A stretch of DNA of 64,000 nucleotides, taken from NCBI GenBank assembly GCA_043744275.1, contig JAYTUY010000151.1, forward strand, positions 8,774 through 72,773, given 5' to 3'. A program made the position numbers and the translations under genes. A model generated the notes under the pieces. It was not told the origin of the DNA, did no database searches, and saw only the letters and a list, made by a program, of their open reading frames with translations. Below are positions 38,816 through 47,423 of this stretch, one piece after another. This DNA comes from JAAFJT01 sp043744275. GTDB taxonomy: Bacteria > Bacteroidota > Bacteroidia > Chitinophagales > Saprospiraceae. Numbering within the stretch: position 1 is the stretch's first letter; each line of letters starts with the position of its first letter.

Positions 38816-38828
38816 TGAACAGTGTTCA
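38816..38828 (+). promoter_or_regulatory. TetR operator upstream of the efflux operon (site 2)
   Basis: TGAACAGTGTTCA, 31 bp before the tolC start, matches site 1 (37919-37931) except for the central base; flanking bases AT- and -GT are also shared, giving ATGAACASTGTTCAGTA. Confidence 0.78.
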
Positions 38829-38858
38829 GTAATTGATAAGCGTTTAAATTAATCAAAT

Positions 38859-39200
38859 ATGTTAAATCATTCCACTATCCAACTATTTATATTTTTGCTC
38901 TTTTTACTGAGGGGGGTCTCTCTCAACGCTCAACAAAATAATGTCCTCGACAAATACATCAAAGAAGGTCTGGCTAATAATGCGAGCTTGAAAACTCAAA
39001 GTTTCGATCTCGAACACAGCTTTACAGCTTTGGAAGAAGCCAAGACGCTTTTTATGCCGCGAGTGAATTTTCAAATGCAATATACTTTAGCAACAGGTGG
39101 GCGGAATATTGAATTTCCGATTGGAGATTTGCTGAATCCTGTCTATAATAGTTTGAATAAATTGACTCAAACCAATAATTTTCGCAACCAAGACAATTAG
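38859..39200 (+). CDS. TolC-like outer membrane efflux protein, N-terminal fragment
   Basis: 113 residues up to a TAG stop. Signal peptide (LFIFLLFLLRGVSLNAQ), then the first TolC-type coiled-coil repeat (VLDKYIKEGLANNASLKTQSF, LEEAKTLFMPRVNFQMQYTLATGG). The frame continues in sense only after a change: a CAG-to-TAG substitution at 39198-39200 and one extra base in CTTCTTGCCC would restore NQLLPNNFHDTK and join the next frame. So the gene is probably broken or mis-sequenced. Motif copy 38905 with a G6 run lies in the signal peptide, but the frame is intact there. First gene of the RND operon behind the TetR operator. Confidence 0.75.
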   Translation: MLNHSTIQLFIFLLFLLRGVSLNAQQNNVLDKYIKEGLANNASLKTQSFDLEHSFTALEEAKTLFMPRVNFQMQYTLATGGRNIEFPIGDLLNPVYNSLNKLTQTNNFRNQDN

Positions 39201-39204
39201 CTTC

Positions 39205-40239
39205 TTGCCCAATAATTTTCACGACACTAAAGTCCATGCAGTTTACCCTATTTTGAATAAAGAAATTTATTACAATCGGGAAATTAAAAAAGAGCTGATA
39301 AGCGTGGAACAAGCCAAAATCAATGTCTATAAGCGGGAGTTAGTGAAAAATATCAAGATGGCATATGTGCAATATTGGCAAGCCAATCAAGCAGTTTCTA
39401 TCTATAAAAATGCCTTAGGTTTGGTGCAAGAGAACCTGCGTGTGAATGAGAAATTGTTGAAAAATCAAGTTGCCACCAATGCCCCTGTTTTGAAAGCAAA
39501 AATGGAAATTTCTAAAGTTGAAAATAGCATCGTTGAAGCTGAAAACAATGTAAAAAATGCCGCCGCCTACTTCAATTTTTTATTGAATAAACCTCTCGAT
39601 TCTAAAATCGAAGCCGACCCCGAAATCCAAAATACGAAATCCGAAATCGAAACGCCCCCTCAGTATTCTAAGCAAAATGTCAATGAAATACAAGCAAAAC
39701 GCGAAGAATTTGCTCAAATTCAAGGCGGGCAACGAGCAATAGCTCTTCAAAAGAAAATGAATCAAGACTATCAAACGCCTAAAATCGGAGCTGCTTTAGA
39801 CGTCGGTTTTCAGGGTTATGGTTTCAAAGTTTGGGATAAACAAGCGTATGCTCTCTTGGGTTTGCAAATGGATATTCCGCTCTATACTGCCAACGCCAAC
39901 AAGCTAAAAATGCAACAAAATGAGATTGATTTGAAGAAAATGCAAGCGCAATCAGCGGAGGTTTTACAACAAATTCAACTGCAAATTCAAATCGCTCAAA
40001 CCAATTTAGCCACTGCCAAAGAGGCATTTAAAGTGAACGATGCGGAGCTTATTTCTTCAAAAGAATATTACAGATTGACCGAACGTCGCTATCGCGAAGG
40101 ACAGGCATTGCAAATAGAAGTTGTGGATGCCCGCACTCAAATGACAGCCTCAGAACTCAAACGCAGCTTGGCTCAATTCACGGTTTTGATGCGGGGGATT
40201 GAGTTGGAGCGGGCTGAGGGGGGGTATAAATTAAATTAA
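39205..40239 (+). CDS. TolC-like outer membrane efflux protein, C-terminal fragment
   Basis: 344 residues in the +1 frame relative to the preceding piece; the TTG at 39205 is the first possible codon, not a likely start. It holds the rest of TolC: long heptad helices (YYNREIKKELISVEQAKINVYKRELVKNIKMAYVQYWQANQ), a beta-barrel segment (PKIGAALDVGFQGYGF), and the closing VVDARTQMTASELKRSLAQF. Together the two pieces give about 460 residues, normal for the family, so only the junction is damaged. Motif copy 39656 reads PPQY in a variable loop. The MFP gene follows after 12 bp. Confidence 0.75.
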   Translation: MPNNFHDTKVHAVYPILNKEIYYNREIKKELISVEQAKINVYKRELVKNIKMAYVQYWQANQAVSIYKNALGLVQENLRVNEKLLKNQVATNAPVLKAKMEISKVENSIVEAENNVKNAAAYFNFLLNKPLDSKIEADPEIQNTKSEIETPPQYSKQNVNEIQAKREEFAQIQGGQRAIALQKKMNQDYQTPKIGAALDVGFQGYGFKVWDKQAYALLGLQMDIPLYTANANKLKMQQNEIDLKKMQAQSAEVLQQIQLQIQIAQTNLATAKEAFKVNDAELISSKEYYRLTERRYREGQALQIEVVDARTQMTASELKRSLAQFTVLMRGIELERAEGGYKLN

Positions 40240-40251
40240 AAATATAATACA

Positions 40252-41379
40252 ATGAAAATACTCTCTAAGAATCTAACCCGACTATTTTTTTCAATGGTGA
40301 TACCCCTAAAGCAAAGCGTCATGATGCTGACAGCATTCATCAGTATTGCCACCTTTTTTACAGCTTGCAGTCCATCAAAAGCTGAAACGAGTGCTACTGA
40401 AACGTCAAAAAAGGCAGATGATGTTGAAATTATTTCTATCAAAACTGTTCCTGTGCTGACAAAATCAGTGACGCATGAAATCGTCGGTGCAGGCATGTTG
40501 ATGTCAAAATCTGAGTCTCGATTGTCTTTCAAAACGGGCGGCGTTATTTCAAAAATCTATGTGCGCGAGGGCGATAATGTGCGAGCAGGACAATTATTAG
40601 CCGCTTTGGATTTGACTGAAATCAACTCGCAAGTGGCGCAAACTCAGTTGGGCGTGCAGAAGGCTGAACGCGATTTGCAACGGGCGAAAAATTTGTATGC
40701 CGATACGGTAGCCACTTTAGAAACACTTCAAAATGCAGCAACAGGAGCCGATATTGCTCGAAAAACCTACGAAATTGCTCGTTTCAATCAAAAATTTTCT
40801 GAAATTAGAGCACCTCGCTCAGGTAAAGTTTTGAAAAAAATGATGAATGAGGGTGAGTTGGCAGGTCCCGGCACGCCTATATTTTTCATCAATGAAGCCA
40901 CTGCTAATTCTAATGATTGGGTCGTGCGTGTAGGAGTGAGTGATCGGGATTGGGCAGCCCTGCGTGTAGGCAACACAGCTAATCTAACTTTTGATGCTTA
41001 TCCAAATGAAACTTTTGCAGGGCGTGTTTCTAAATTAGCGGATATGGTTGACCCATCGAGTGGCACTTATGAAGTAGAAATAGCGGTGCAAACTCAAGGC
41101 AAACGCATGGCAACGGGCCTGTTTGCACATGTCAAAATACAACCTTCCGCCAGTTCGCCGATGACTTTTATTCCGATTGAAGCCCTTGTAGAAGGCAATG
41201 GTACTGAGGGGTTTGTCTGGACTTTGAATGCTGATAATGTGTCGGTGAAGAAAGTGCCTATTAAAATTATCACCATTTTGGAAAAGGAAATTGGGGTATC
41301 GGGATTGAGCGAAAACAAGGTTATTACTGAGGGGTCATCATATTTAACCGAAAAGTCAAAAGTGAAAGTTTTGGAATAA
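40252..41379 (+). CDS. RND efflux periplasmic adaptor (MFP)
   Basis: 375 residues. A lipoprotein-type signal (MLTAFISIATFFTACSP, lipobox Cys) may start from the second ATG at 40294. Then the lipoyl half-motifs (SRLSFKTGGVISKIYVREGDNVRAGQLLAALD), a short hairpin (QVAQTQLGVQKAERDLQRAKNLYAD), and the second half (FSEIRAPRSGKVLKKMMNEGELAGPGTPIF), followed by the beta-barrel and membrane-proximal domains. It links the RND pump to the TolC channel. Motif copies 41202 and 41325 encode TEG in the last domain. Second gene of the operon; anchored to the inner membrane. Confidence 0.92.
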   Translation: MKILSKNLTRLFFSMVIPLKQSVMMLTAFISIATFFTACSPSKAETSATETSKKADDVEIISIKTVPVLTKSVTHEIVGAGMLMSKSESRLSFKTGGVISKIYVREGDNVRAGQLLAALDLTEINSQVAQTQLGVQKAERDLQRAKNLYADTVATLETLQNAATGADIARKTYEIARFNQKFSEIRAPRSGKVLKKMMNEGELAGPGTPIFFINEATANSNDWVVRVGVSDRDWAALRVGNTANLTFDAYPNETFAGRVSKLADMVDPSSGTYEVEIAVQTQGKRMATGLFAHVKIQPSASSPMTFIPIEALVEGNGTEGFVWTLNADNVSVKKVPIKIITILEKEIGVSGLSENKVITEGSSYLTEKSKVKVLE

Positions 41380-41501
41380 TGTTCTTAAAATGTTGTAAAT
41401 CGAGTAAAATAATTTGATTTTAATAAAAAACAATATTATTTCAAAATTTTTCGATGAAGTATAAGATGAAAAAATTGGTTGTTTAACCAAATGGTCAAAA
41501 A

Positions 41502-41624
41502 TTACAATAACGGTGTAATGCCTAATTGAAAGCAAATTCCTTCAATAATTTGAGACTGAATTTCTGTTTGAGAAATTTCACCATAAAAAGATGATAGTCG
41601 CTTTTTATCGACTGTTCTTATTTG
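41502..41624 (-). pseudogene. PemK/MazF-type toxin, C-terminal remnant
   Basis: On the minus strand a frame offset from the upstream antitoxin reads QIRTVDKKRLSS, then SQTEIQSQIIEGICFQLGI and a stop at 41502-41504. The IRTVDKKRL start is the conserved C-terminal segment of PemK/MazF mRNA interferases. No beginning of the toxin is present: the antitoxin gene runs straight into this fragment in another frame, so a deletion removed most of the toxin. Too short to have been reported as a gene. Confidence 0.6.
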
Positions 41625-41826
41625 TAAAATCTTCTGTTATTTCTGAAACATCAGCCATAAATAGAGAGTCAGCAGCCATTGCCTTGAGTAAATCAGCACG
41701 GGTTTCTTGACTTTTATCTTTTGTTTCAGATTTGATAGATATTATATGGGCATTGAGTCTTTTAGCCACTGAAATTAATAGTGCTAAATCTTCTCTGTTG
41801 GATAATTCTAAAACGATTTGGCTCAT
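41605..41826 (-). CDS. Orphan antitoxin-like small protein
   Basis: 73 residues: MSQIVLELSNREDLALLISVAKRLNAHIIS, an acidic and helical rest with ADLLKAMAADSLFMADVSEITEDF. Proteins with this pattern accompany PemK/MazF-type toxins. Its last codons (TNKNSR) are read from what was the toxin gene in a shifted frame, so the C-terminus is probably altered. It is encoded against the efflux operon between the adaptor and pump genes, evidence that a toxin-antitoxin cassette once inserted there. Confidence 0.6.
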   Translation of the reverse strand: MSQIVLELSNREDLALLISVAKRLNAHIISIKSETKDKSQETRADLLKAMAADSLFMADVSEITEDFTNKNSR

Positions 41827-41891
41827 TTTTATTGAATTTTAGACAAAACTATTTAAAATATAGGGCTTTTCAAAAAATATATTAGACAAAA

Positions 41892-44800
41892 ATGAAAATT
41901 ACAGAATTCTCAGTCAAGAACTATCAGTTCACGCTTATCCTTTTTGCGGCATTGATGGCGATGGGTATTGGCTCGTTGCTCAATATGCCACGCGGTGAAG
42001 ACCCTGATTTTGAAGCCCCTCAATTTGCGATTGTAGTAGTCTATCCTGGAACGGGACCTTCGGATATGGAAAAATTAGTGGTGGATCCGATTGAAAAAAA
42101 AATCAATGAATTAGATGATATTAAGCATATAAAGTCTCGAATTGATGATGGTTTGATGGTTATGCGGGTTGATTTTAAATACGAAACCGACGTTGATAAA
42201 AAATATCAAGATGTGGTGCGCGAAGTTTCTGCTTTAAGAAGTGAACTACCGCAAGAGATTTTATCAATGAATATTTTAAAATTTTCACCTTCTGATGTCA
42301 ATATTGTTCAATCAGGTTTGGTATCGGAAGCCGCTACATATAAGGAATTAGAGGAAAATGCCAAAAGGTTGAAAGATGAATTGACGAAAGTAAAATCCTT
42401 GAAAAACGTGGATTATTGGGCATTTCCTAAGCAACAAGTGCGCGTTTCGGTTGATTTGAACCGAATGGCAGCTAATAAAGTACCCCTCAGTAATGTCTTG
42501 ATGGCGATTCAAAGTGAGAATGTGAACATACCTGGCGGCTCAATTGATATGGCGACGAAGAAACTGAATGTGAAGACCAGCGGTGAATATAAAAGTTTGG
42601 ATGAAATCAATAATACAGTGATTAAAAGTACGGGGTCGAATATTGTGCGATTGAAAGATGTCGCTGAGGTTGGTTTTAATTATGAAGAAGAAAGTTACAA
42701 AGCACGATTGAATGGCAAACGAGCAGTTTGGATAACTGCCAGCCGAAAGATAGGGACGAATGTGTTTGATGTGGACGCTCAAGTGAAGCCTGTTTTAGAG
42801 AATTTTCAGAAAACATTGCCATCGCATATTCAATTTGAAAAGAGTTTTGACAATGCTGAATCTGTTAGAAATCGCTTGACACATTTTGGAAAAGACTTTG
42901 CGATAGCCATTTTTTTAGTCATCATCACGCTTCTTCCTTTGGGGTGGCGAGCTTCGTTGGTGGTCATGATTTCAATTCCAACATCACTTTTGATAGGGCT
43001 TTTTATGTTGGACAAAGGCGGTTTTTCCTTGAATCAATTGAGTATTGTGGGTTTTGTGGTGGCTTTAGGCTTATTGGTGGATGATTCTATTGTGGTGGTT
43101 GAAAATATTGAACGCTATTTACGCAAAGGATATAGTCGTTTTGATGCCTCCATTCAAGCAACGAATCAAATCACATTGGCAGTCATTGGCTGCACGGCGA
43201 CTTTGATATTCGCCTTTTTACCATTGATATTTCTGCCCGAAGGTTCAGGCGATTTTATAAGGGGTTTACCGATGGCGGTTGTGCTCACCATATTGGCATC
43301 GCTGTTTGTCTCCTTGACATTAGTGCCGTTTTTATCATCAAAATTATTGAGTAAACACCATTCTCCAGAAGGCAATATCTTTTTGAGAGGCTTAAATTGG
43401 GTCATTTCAGGGTCATATCGGCGTGTTTTGAATGATGCTATGAAGTTTCCAAAAACTACATTATTGGTAGGCGCGCTCATCTTTTTAGGGTCTTTGGCTT
43501 TGATTCCCAAAGTCGGTTTCAGTGTATTTCCTGCTTCTGAAAAGCCCATGTTTTTGATAAATATTGAAACGCCGATGGGCACTAATTTGGCTGAAACCGA
43601 TAGAGTGACTCGCGATGTTGAACATTATATTGCAAAATTACCCAAGTTGAAAAATTATGCATCGAATATCGGCAAAGGCAATCCCCGCATATATTATAAC
43701 GTGTTGCAGCGCAATGAATCATCCAATTTTGCACAGGTATTTGTTCAATTAAATCAAGAAGTTGGACCTGAAGAGAAGGTAAAAATCATTGATATACTGA
43801 GGGGTCAACTGGCAGGATTTCCGAATGCTCAAATAGAAGTCAAAGATTTTGAGCAAGGTCCACCCATTGAAGCACCCATTGCTATACGGCTTTTTGGTGA
43901 AAATTTGGATACACTTCGCAGTTTGAGCTTTAAAATTGAAGATTTATTGAAAAATACTGAGGGGTCTATCTATATCGGCAATGAATTGACCACTCAAACC
44001 AAAGAACTCAAAGTAGTGATTGACCATGAAAAAGCAGGCACTTTTGGTGTGCCAATGGCGGATATTGACCGCGCTATTCGGATGGCAATAACAGGCTTGC
44101 CTGTCGGTAAATTCCGAGTTGACAACTCTGACAATGACTATGCTATCAACGTCACTATTCCTCGAATCAATAAGCAGACAATGGATGTTTTTGATAAAAT
44201 ATACGTCAATTCAGTCACTGGCGCAAGTATTCCCTTGAAACAATTGGCTCAAGTGGAGTTCAGAACCTCTCCCAACGGCATTAATCATTTAGATAAAGAC
44301 CGCTTTACCACCGTCACCAGTTTTTTGAAAACGGGTTTTAATACCACTGAAGTAACGGCTGGTTTGATTAAAAAATTAGATGCCATGCCGTTTCCAAAGG
44401 GCTATCATTATGTGGCAGCTGGAGAAGTGGAAGCGAAAAAGGAGAGCTTTGGCGGCTTGGGCACTATTATTTTAGTAACAGTTTTCGGCATGTTGGGCAT
44501 ATTAATATTGGAATTTGGCAATTTCAAAAGCACTTTAGTTGTCCTTTCGGTCATTCCTTTGGGCATTATCGGGGCAATATTTGCCTTGTTGTTGACGGGT
44601 TATACCTTATCGTTTGTCGCCATTGTGGGCATAATTGCCTTAGCAGGTATTGAGGTTAAAAACTCTATTTTATTGGTGGATTATACCGAGCAGCTTCGGG
44701 CAGGCGGTATGAGTTTGACGGATGCGATTCAAGAAGCTGGCGAAACCCGTTTTGTCCCTATTATTTTGACCACTTTCACGGCTATTGGCGGTTTGATTCC

Positions 44801-44939
44801 TTTAGCCATTGAGTTCAATCCTTTGTATTCGCCTTTGGCTTGGGTCTTGATTGGTGGCTTAATCAGCTCCACCATATTTACGCGCATCGTCACACCAGTT
44901 TTGTATAAACTCTTGGCACCGACTGTTAAAATTGCATAA
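41892..44939 (+). CDS. RND efflux pump, inner-membrane permease
   Basis: 1015 residues, full length for the HAE/HME-like permeases. Twelve transmembrane segments in two halves, each with a large periplasmic loop. The proton-relay Asp pair is in TM4 (ALGLLVDDSIVVVENIERY); the second half has the matching IALAGIEVKNSILLVDYTEQL. Starts MKITEFSVKNYQFTLILF with TM1, no signal. Together with the adaptor and TolC it would export small toxic compounds across both membranes. Motif copies 42483 (VPLSNVL), 43795 (ILRG) and 43955 (TEG). A 512-bp gap with the toxin remnant separates it from the adaptor gene, so it may have its own promoter. Substrate unknown. Confidence 0.94.
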   Translation: MKITEFSVKNYQFTLILFAALMAMGIGSLLNMPRGEDPDFEAPQFAIVVVYPGTGPSDMEKLVVDPIEKKINELDDIKHIKSRIDDGLMVMRVDFKYETDVDKKYQDVVREVSALRSELPQEILSMNILKFSPSDVNIVQSGLVSEAATYKELEENAKRLKDELTKVKSLKNVDYWAFPKQQVRVSVDLNRMAANKVPLSNVLMAIQSENVNIPGGSIDMATKKLNVKTSGEYKSLDEINNTVIKSTGSNIVRLKDVAEVGFNYEEESYKARLNGKRAVWITASRKIGTNVFDVDAQVKPVLENFQKTLPSHIQFEKSFDNAESVRNRLTHFGKDFAIAIFLVIITLLPLGWRASLVVMISIPTSLLIGLFMLDKGGFSLNQLSIVGFVVALGLLVDDSIVVVENIERYLRKGYSRFDASIQATNQITLAVIGCTATLIFAFLPLIFLPEGSGDFIRGLPMAVVLTILASLFVSLTLVPFLSSKLLSKHHSPEGNIFLRGLNWVISGSYRRVLNDAMKFPKTTLLVGALIFLGSLALIPKVGFSVFPASEKPMFLINIETPMGTNLAETDRVTRDVEHYIAKLPKLKNYASNIGKGNPRIYYNVLQRNESSNFAQVFVQLNQEVGPEEKVKIIDILRGQLAGFPNAQIEVKDFEQGPPIEAPIAIRLFGENLDTLRSLSFKIEDLLKNTEGSIYIGNELTTQTKELKVVIDHEKAGTFGVPMADIDRAIRMAITGLPVGKFRVDNSDNDYAINVTIPRINKQTMDVFDKIYVNSVTGASIPLKQLAQVEFRTSPNGINHLDKDRFTTVTSFLKTGFNTTEVTAGLIKKLDAMPFPKGYHYVAAGEVEAKKESFGGLGTIILVTVFGMLGILILEFGNFKSTLVVLSVIPLGIIGAIFALLLTGYTLSFVAIVGIIALAGIEVKNSILLVDYTEQLRAGGMSLTDAIQEAGETRFVPIILTTFTAIGGLIPLAIEFNPLYSPLAWVLIGGLISSTIFTRIVTPVLYKLLAPTVKIA

Positions 44940-45131
44940 TTCTTTTAGTACAATAATTTTTGTAAAAGCATTTCTTCAATTGTTCCAAATCATCGGAATA
45001 CTGAAGGGGTGCTTTTTTTTGTTTTGGATGATAAAATGTTCCATAACACCCTTATTCAATCATCTTAACAATTTGAGCCAATTGAGCATCAGTTAAGCCT
45101 TTTTTATAGGCTAAATCCTTGAAAATATCTT

Positions 45132-45461
45132 CTAAATCTGCTTTCTTTTCATCAAAAGCTCTCGCCCATCTTTGTGCTTGACTTGAACACTATTTTCTAC
45201 TTCATCAAATTTGAACAAATAGCCTTCGTGATACTGTCGATTTTTGGTGAGCCATAATGCCCCCTCAGTATATTCGTCATTTAGATAGCGTGAACCTCTA
45301 ATTTCATTCTCTTTTAGATTGAAAGTAGGAAAATCAAATGATTTGTAATTGATAGTCCGAACGCTGTTGATTTGATTTTGTACGACGGCAACGTTGGCTG
45401 GAGTTTGGGCTGAGAGAACAGTATTGAGTGTTATGGCTAAAAGTATGAATAGTCTTTTCAT
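45132..45461 (-). CDS. Small exported protein, possibly truncated
   Basis: 109 residues from the ATG at 45461 (the frame opens earlier at 45575, but this start gives the signal peptide MKRLFILLAITLNTVLSAQ). The mature part (INSVRTINYKSFDFPTFNLKENEIRGSRYLNDEYTEGALWLTKN) resembles small secreted proteins of unknown role in related bacteria. It ends abruptly at MKRKQI. A second frame just after, ending at 45052, encodes DEKKADLEDIFKDLAYKKGLTDAQL, so a frameshift or a neighbouring gene remnant is possible. Motif copy 45261 reads YTEG. Function unknown. Confidence 0.55.
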   Translation of the reverse strand: MKRLFILLAITLNTVLSAQTPANVAVVQNQINSVRTINYKSFDFPTFNLKENEIRGSRYLNDEYTEGALWLTKNRQYHEGYLFKFDEVENSVQVKHKDGRELLMKRKQI

Positions 45462-45504
45462 GTGTAATAAATTTAAGAGGTCGTTTGAATGGAAATTAGA
45501 AATT

Positions 45505-45600
45505 AGAATTAGGATTGGTAAGATTGAAAAGATGTTTAAAGATTGAGTAAATACTGCTTGGGAATCCTTAAACATCTTTTCAATCTTACCAATCCTAATT
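45505..45600. repeat. Inverted-repeat element, AATTAGGATTGGTA family, copy 1
   Basis: Arms begin AGAATTAGGATTGGTAAGAT and continue with GATGTTTAA; the right arm ends at 45600. A close relative with the same order of blocks is at 61573-61670. It lies between the small exported gene and porX. Confidence 0.65.
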
Positions 45601-45632
45601 CAAACTATCAATCCTAATTCAAACAAACTACC

Positions 45633-47192
45633 CTATTTATTCCTAAGTCGAATCACAGGGCAAATCAATTCCTCCAAAGAAATGCCGCCGTGTTGGAAAG
45701 TATTTCTGTAGTAAGTATTGTAATAGTTATAATTATTCGGATAGAGAAAATAGACATCTTCTTTAGCAAATATAAAAGTAGAGCTCACATTCGGACGCGG
45801 CAAACCAATGGATTTAGGGTCGCGTATTTCAAGAACATCTCTCCTATCGTATTGCAAGTTTTTACCCACTTTATAGCGCAAATTCGTAGTCGTTTCCTTA
45901 TCACCGACTACTTTTGAAGGTGATTTCACCCGTATCGTCCCATGATCAGTGGTGACAAATAAGCGGACTTTCTTCTCCGATATTTTACGCAAAGCTGAAT
46001 ACAAAGGAGAGTTCAAAAACCAAGAGCGAGTGAGTGACCGATACGCTTTTTCATCACCTGCCAATTCTTTCAACACCTCCATTTCAGTGCGGGCATGAGA
46101 GAGCATATCAATAAAATTATAGACAATAGCCGTAAAATCATTTCTTAAATAATTCAAGATATTGTCTTCCAATTGTTTACCATGGCCCACGTTAGTGACT
46201 TTAAAATAGTCGAATTTCCATGTTTTACGTTGTATTTTCTGAATTTGCTCAGCTAAAAGGTCAGCTTCATGCAGATTTTTACCACCTTCTTCATTGTCAT
46301 TGAGCCACCAATCGGGATGGCGGGCTTCTATTTCAGCAGGGGTTGTGCCTGCGAAAATGGCATTGCGGCTGTATTGCGTAGAGGCGGGCAATATGCTATA
46401 AAAATAGTCTTCTTCTTCTATTTTAAACAATTCTGAAATCAAAGGCTCTATCACTTTCCATTGGTCGAAACGGAGGTTGTCTAAGAGCAAAAATACTGAG
46501 GGGGTGCCATCGCCTACATGAGGGAATATTTTATTTTTCATGAGATTGTGGCTCATAGTCGGAGCTGAATCTTTTTTAGAACCATACCAATCCACATAGT
46601 TTTTGCCGACATATTTTGAGAACTCTGTATTGGCTTCTTGCTTCTGTGTAGCCAATATTTCAGACATATCATCTGAGCCACTGGCATCCAATCGCAATTC
46701 CCAACTGATGAGTTTTTTATACACATCCACCCACTCCACATGATCCATACCGCTCTGGATTTGGATAAAAAGCTCTCTAAAATTTTGCTGATAATCCGAA
46801 GTCGTGCGCTCGCTCACGAGGCGTTTGTTGTCAATAATTTTCTTTAAAGACAAGAGAATTTGATTGGGATTGACCGGTTTTATCAAATAATCGGCAATTT
46901 GTTGACCGATGGCATCTTCCATCACGTGTTCCGCTTCGTTTTTCGTAATCATCACGACGGGCAGATTGGGCTGCATGTCTTTGATGCGCGAGAGGGTTTC
47001 CAGACCTGTCAAACCTGGCATACTTTCATCGAGGAAAACGACATCAATGTCTTTATTGGTTTCACATTCTTCTAAGGCATCGTGACCGTTTGATACGGTA
47101 ATCACTTCGTAGCCTTTTTTTTCTAAAAACATGGTATGGGGTTTCAATAAGTCAATCTCGTCGTCTGCCCAAAGGATTTTAATTTTATCCAT
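45633..47192 (-). CDS. porX: T9SS regulator PorX (response regulator with PglZ domain)
   Basis: 519 residues. An N-terminal receiver domain has the acidic pair Asp10/Asp11, phospho-acceptor Asp55 (VVFLDESMPG) and LIKP Lys near 105. A helical linker leads to a PglZ/alkaline-phosphatase-like domain (about 200-515) with SVFLLLDNLRFDQW, STQYSRNAIFAGTTP and VRLFVTTDHGTI metal-binding motifs. This fusion is PorX, which with the kinase PorY controls type IX secretion and gliding in Bacteroidota and has a phosphodiesterase-like enzyme domain. The T9SS-tailed proteins in the window are plausible clients. Motif copy 46494 reads TPSV. The PglZ domain does not indicate BREX: no brx genes are present. Confidence 0.92.
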   Translation of the reverse strand: MDKIKILWADDEIDLLKPHTMFLEKKGYEVITVSNGHDALEECETNKDIDVVFLDESMPGLTGLETLSRIKDMQPNLPVVMITKNEAEHVMEDAIGQQIADYLIKPVNPNQILLSLKKIIDNKRLVSERTTSDYQQNFRELFIQIQSGMDHVEWVDVYKKLISWELRLDASGSDDMSEILATQKQEANTEFSKYVGKNYVDWYGSKKDSAPTMSHNLMKNKIFPHVGDGTPSVFLLLDNLRFDQWKVIEPLISELFKIEEEDYFYSILPASTQYSRNAIFAGTTPAEIEARHPDWWLNDNEEGGKNLHEADLLAEQIQKIQRKTWKFDYFKVTNVGHGKQLEDNILNYLRNDFTAIVYNFIDMLSHARTEMEVLKELAGDEKAYRSLTRSWFLNSPLYSALRKISEKKVRLFVTTDHGTIRVKSPSKVVGDKETTTNLRYKVGKNLQYDRRDVLEIRDPKSIGLPRPNVSSTFIFAKEDVYFLYPNNYNYYNTYYRNTFQHGGISLEELICPVIRLRNK

Positions 47193-47198
47193 AAATTT

Positions 47199-47233
47199 AA
47201 TTAGGAATTAGGAATTAGGAATTAGGAATTAGG
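47199..47233. repeat. Heptad tandem repeat AATTAGG x5
   Basis: Five perfect 7-bp units right upstream of porX. Length changes here could alter its leader or promoter spacing. Confidence 0.85.
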
Positions 47234-47281
47234 AATGTTTAATTTGTTGATAATAAATTAGTTGTGGTAATAAATTTTTTA

Positions 47282-47386
47282 TTTTCCCCCTAACCCCCAA
47301 GGGGGAATCCCTGAGGGAGTATGGAAAAATAAGCGTTAAATGTTCAATACTTCCAAAGCATTCCCCCTTGGGGGTTAGGGGGAAAA
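47282..47386. repeat. Inverted-repeat element, CCCCCTAACCC family, copy 2
   Basis: TTTTCCCCCTAACCCCCAAG at the left and CTTGGGGGTTAGGGGGAAAA at the right, with ACTTCCAAAG beside the right arm as in copy 1 (25085-25210). Located between the divergent-side end of pcaB and porX. Confidence 0.7.
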
Positions 47387-47423
47387 CGAAACACAAAGCA
47401 CTCAAATATCATTATATTCAATT

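Noticed and set aside
40214..40226. GCTGAGGGGGGGTAT as a motif copy
   Set aside because: The conserved A of ACTG is replaced, so it fails the exact core used for counting, although it is probably a decayed copy.
45633..47192. PglZ domain as evidence for a BREX or phage-growth-limitation system
   Set aside because: It is fused to a receiver domain in the PorX arrangement and no brxA/B/C, pglX or helicase genes are nearby.
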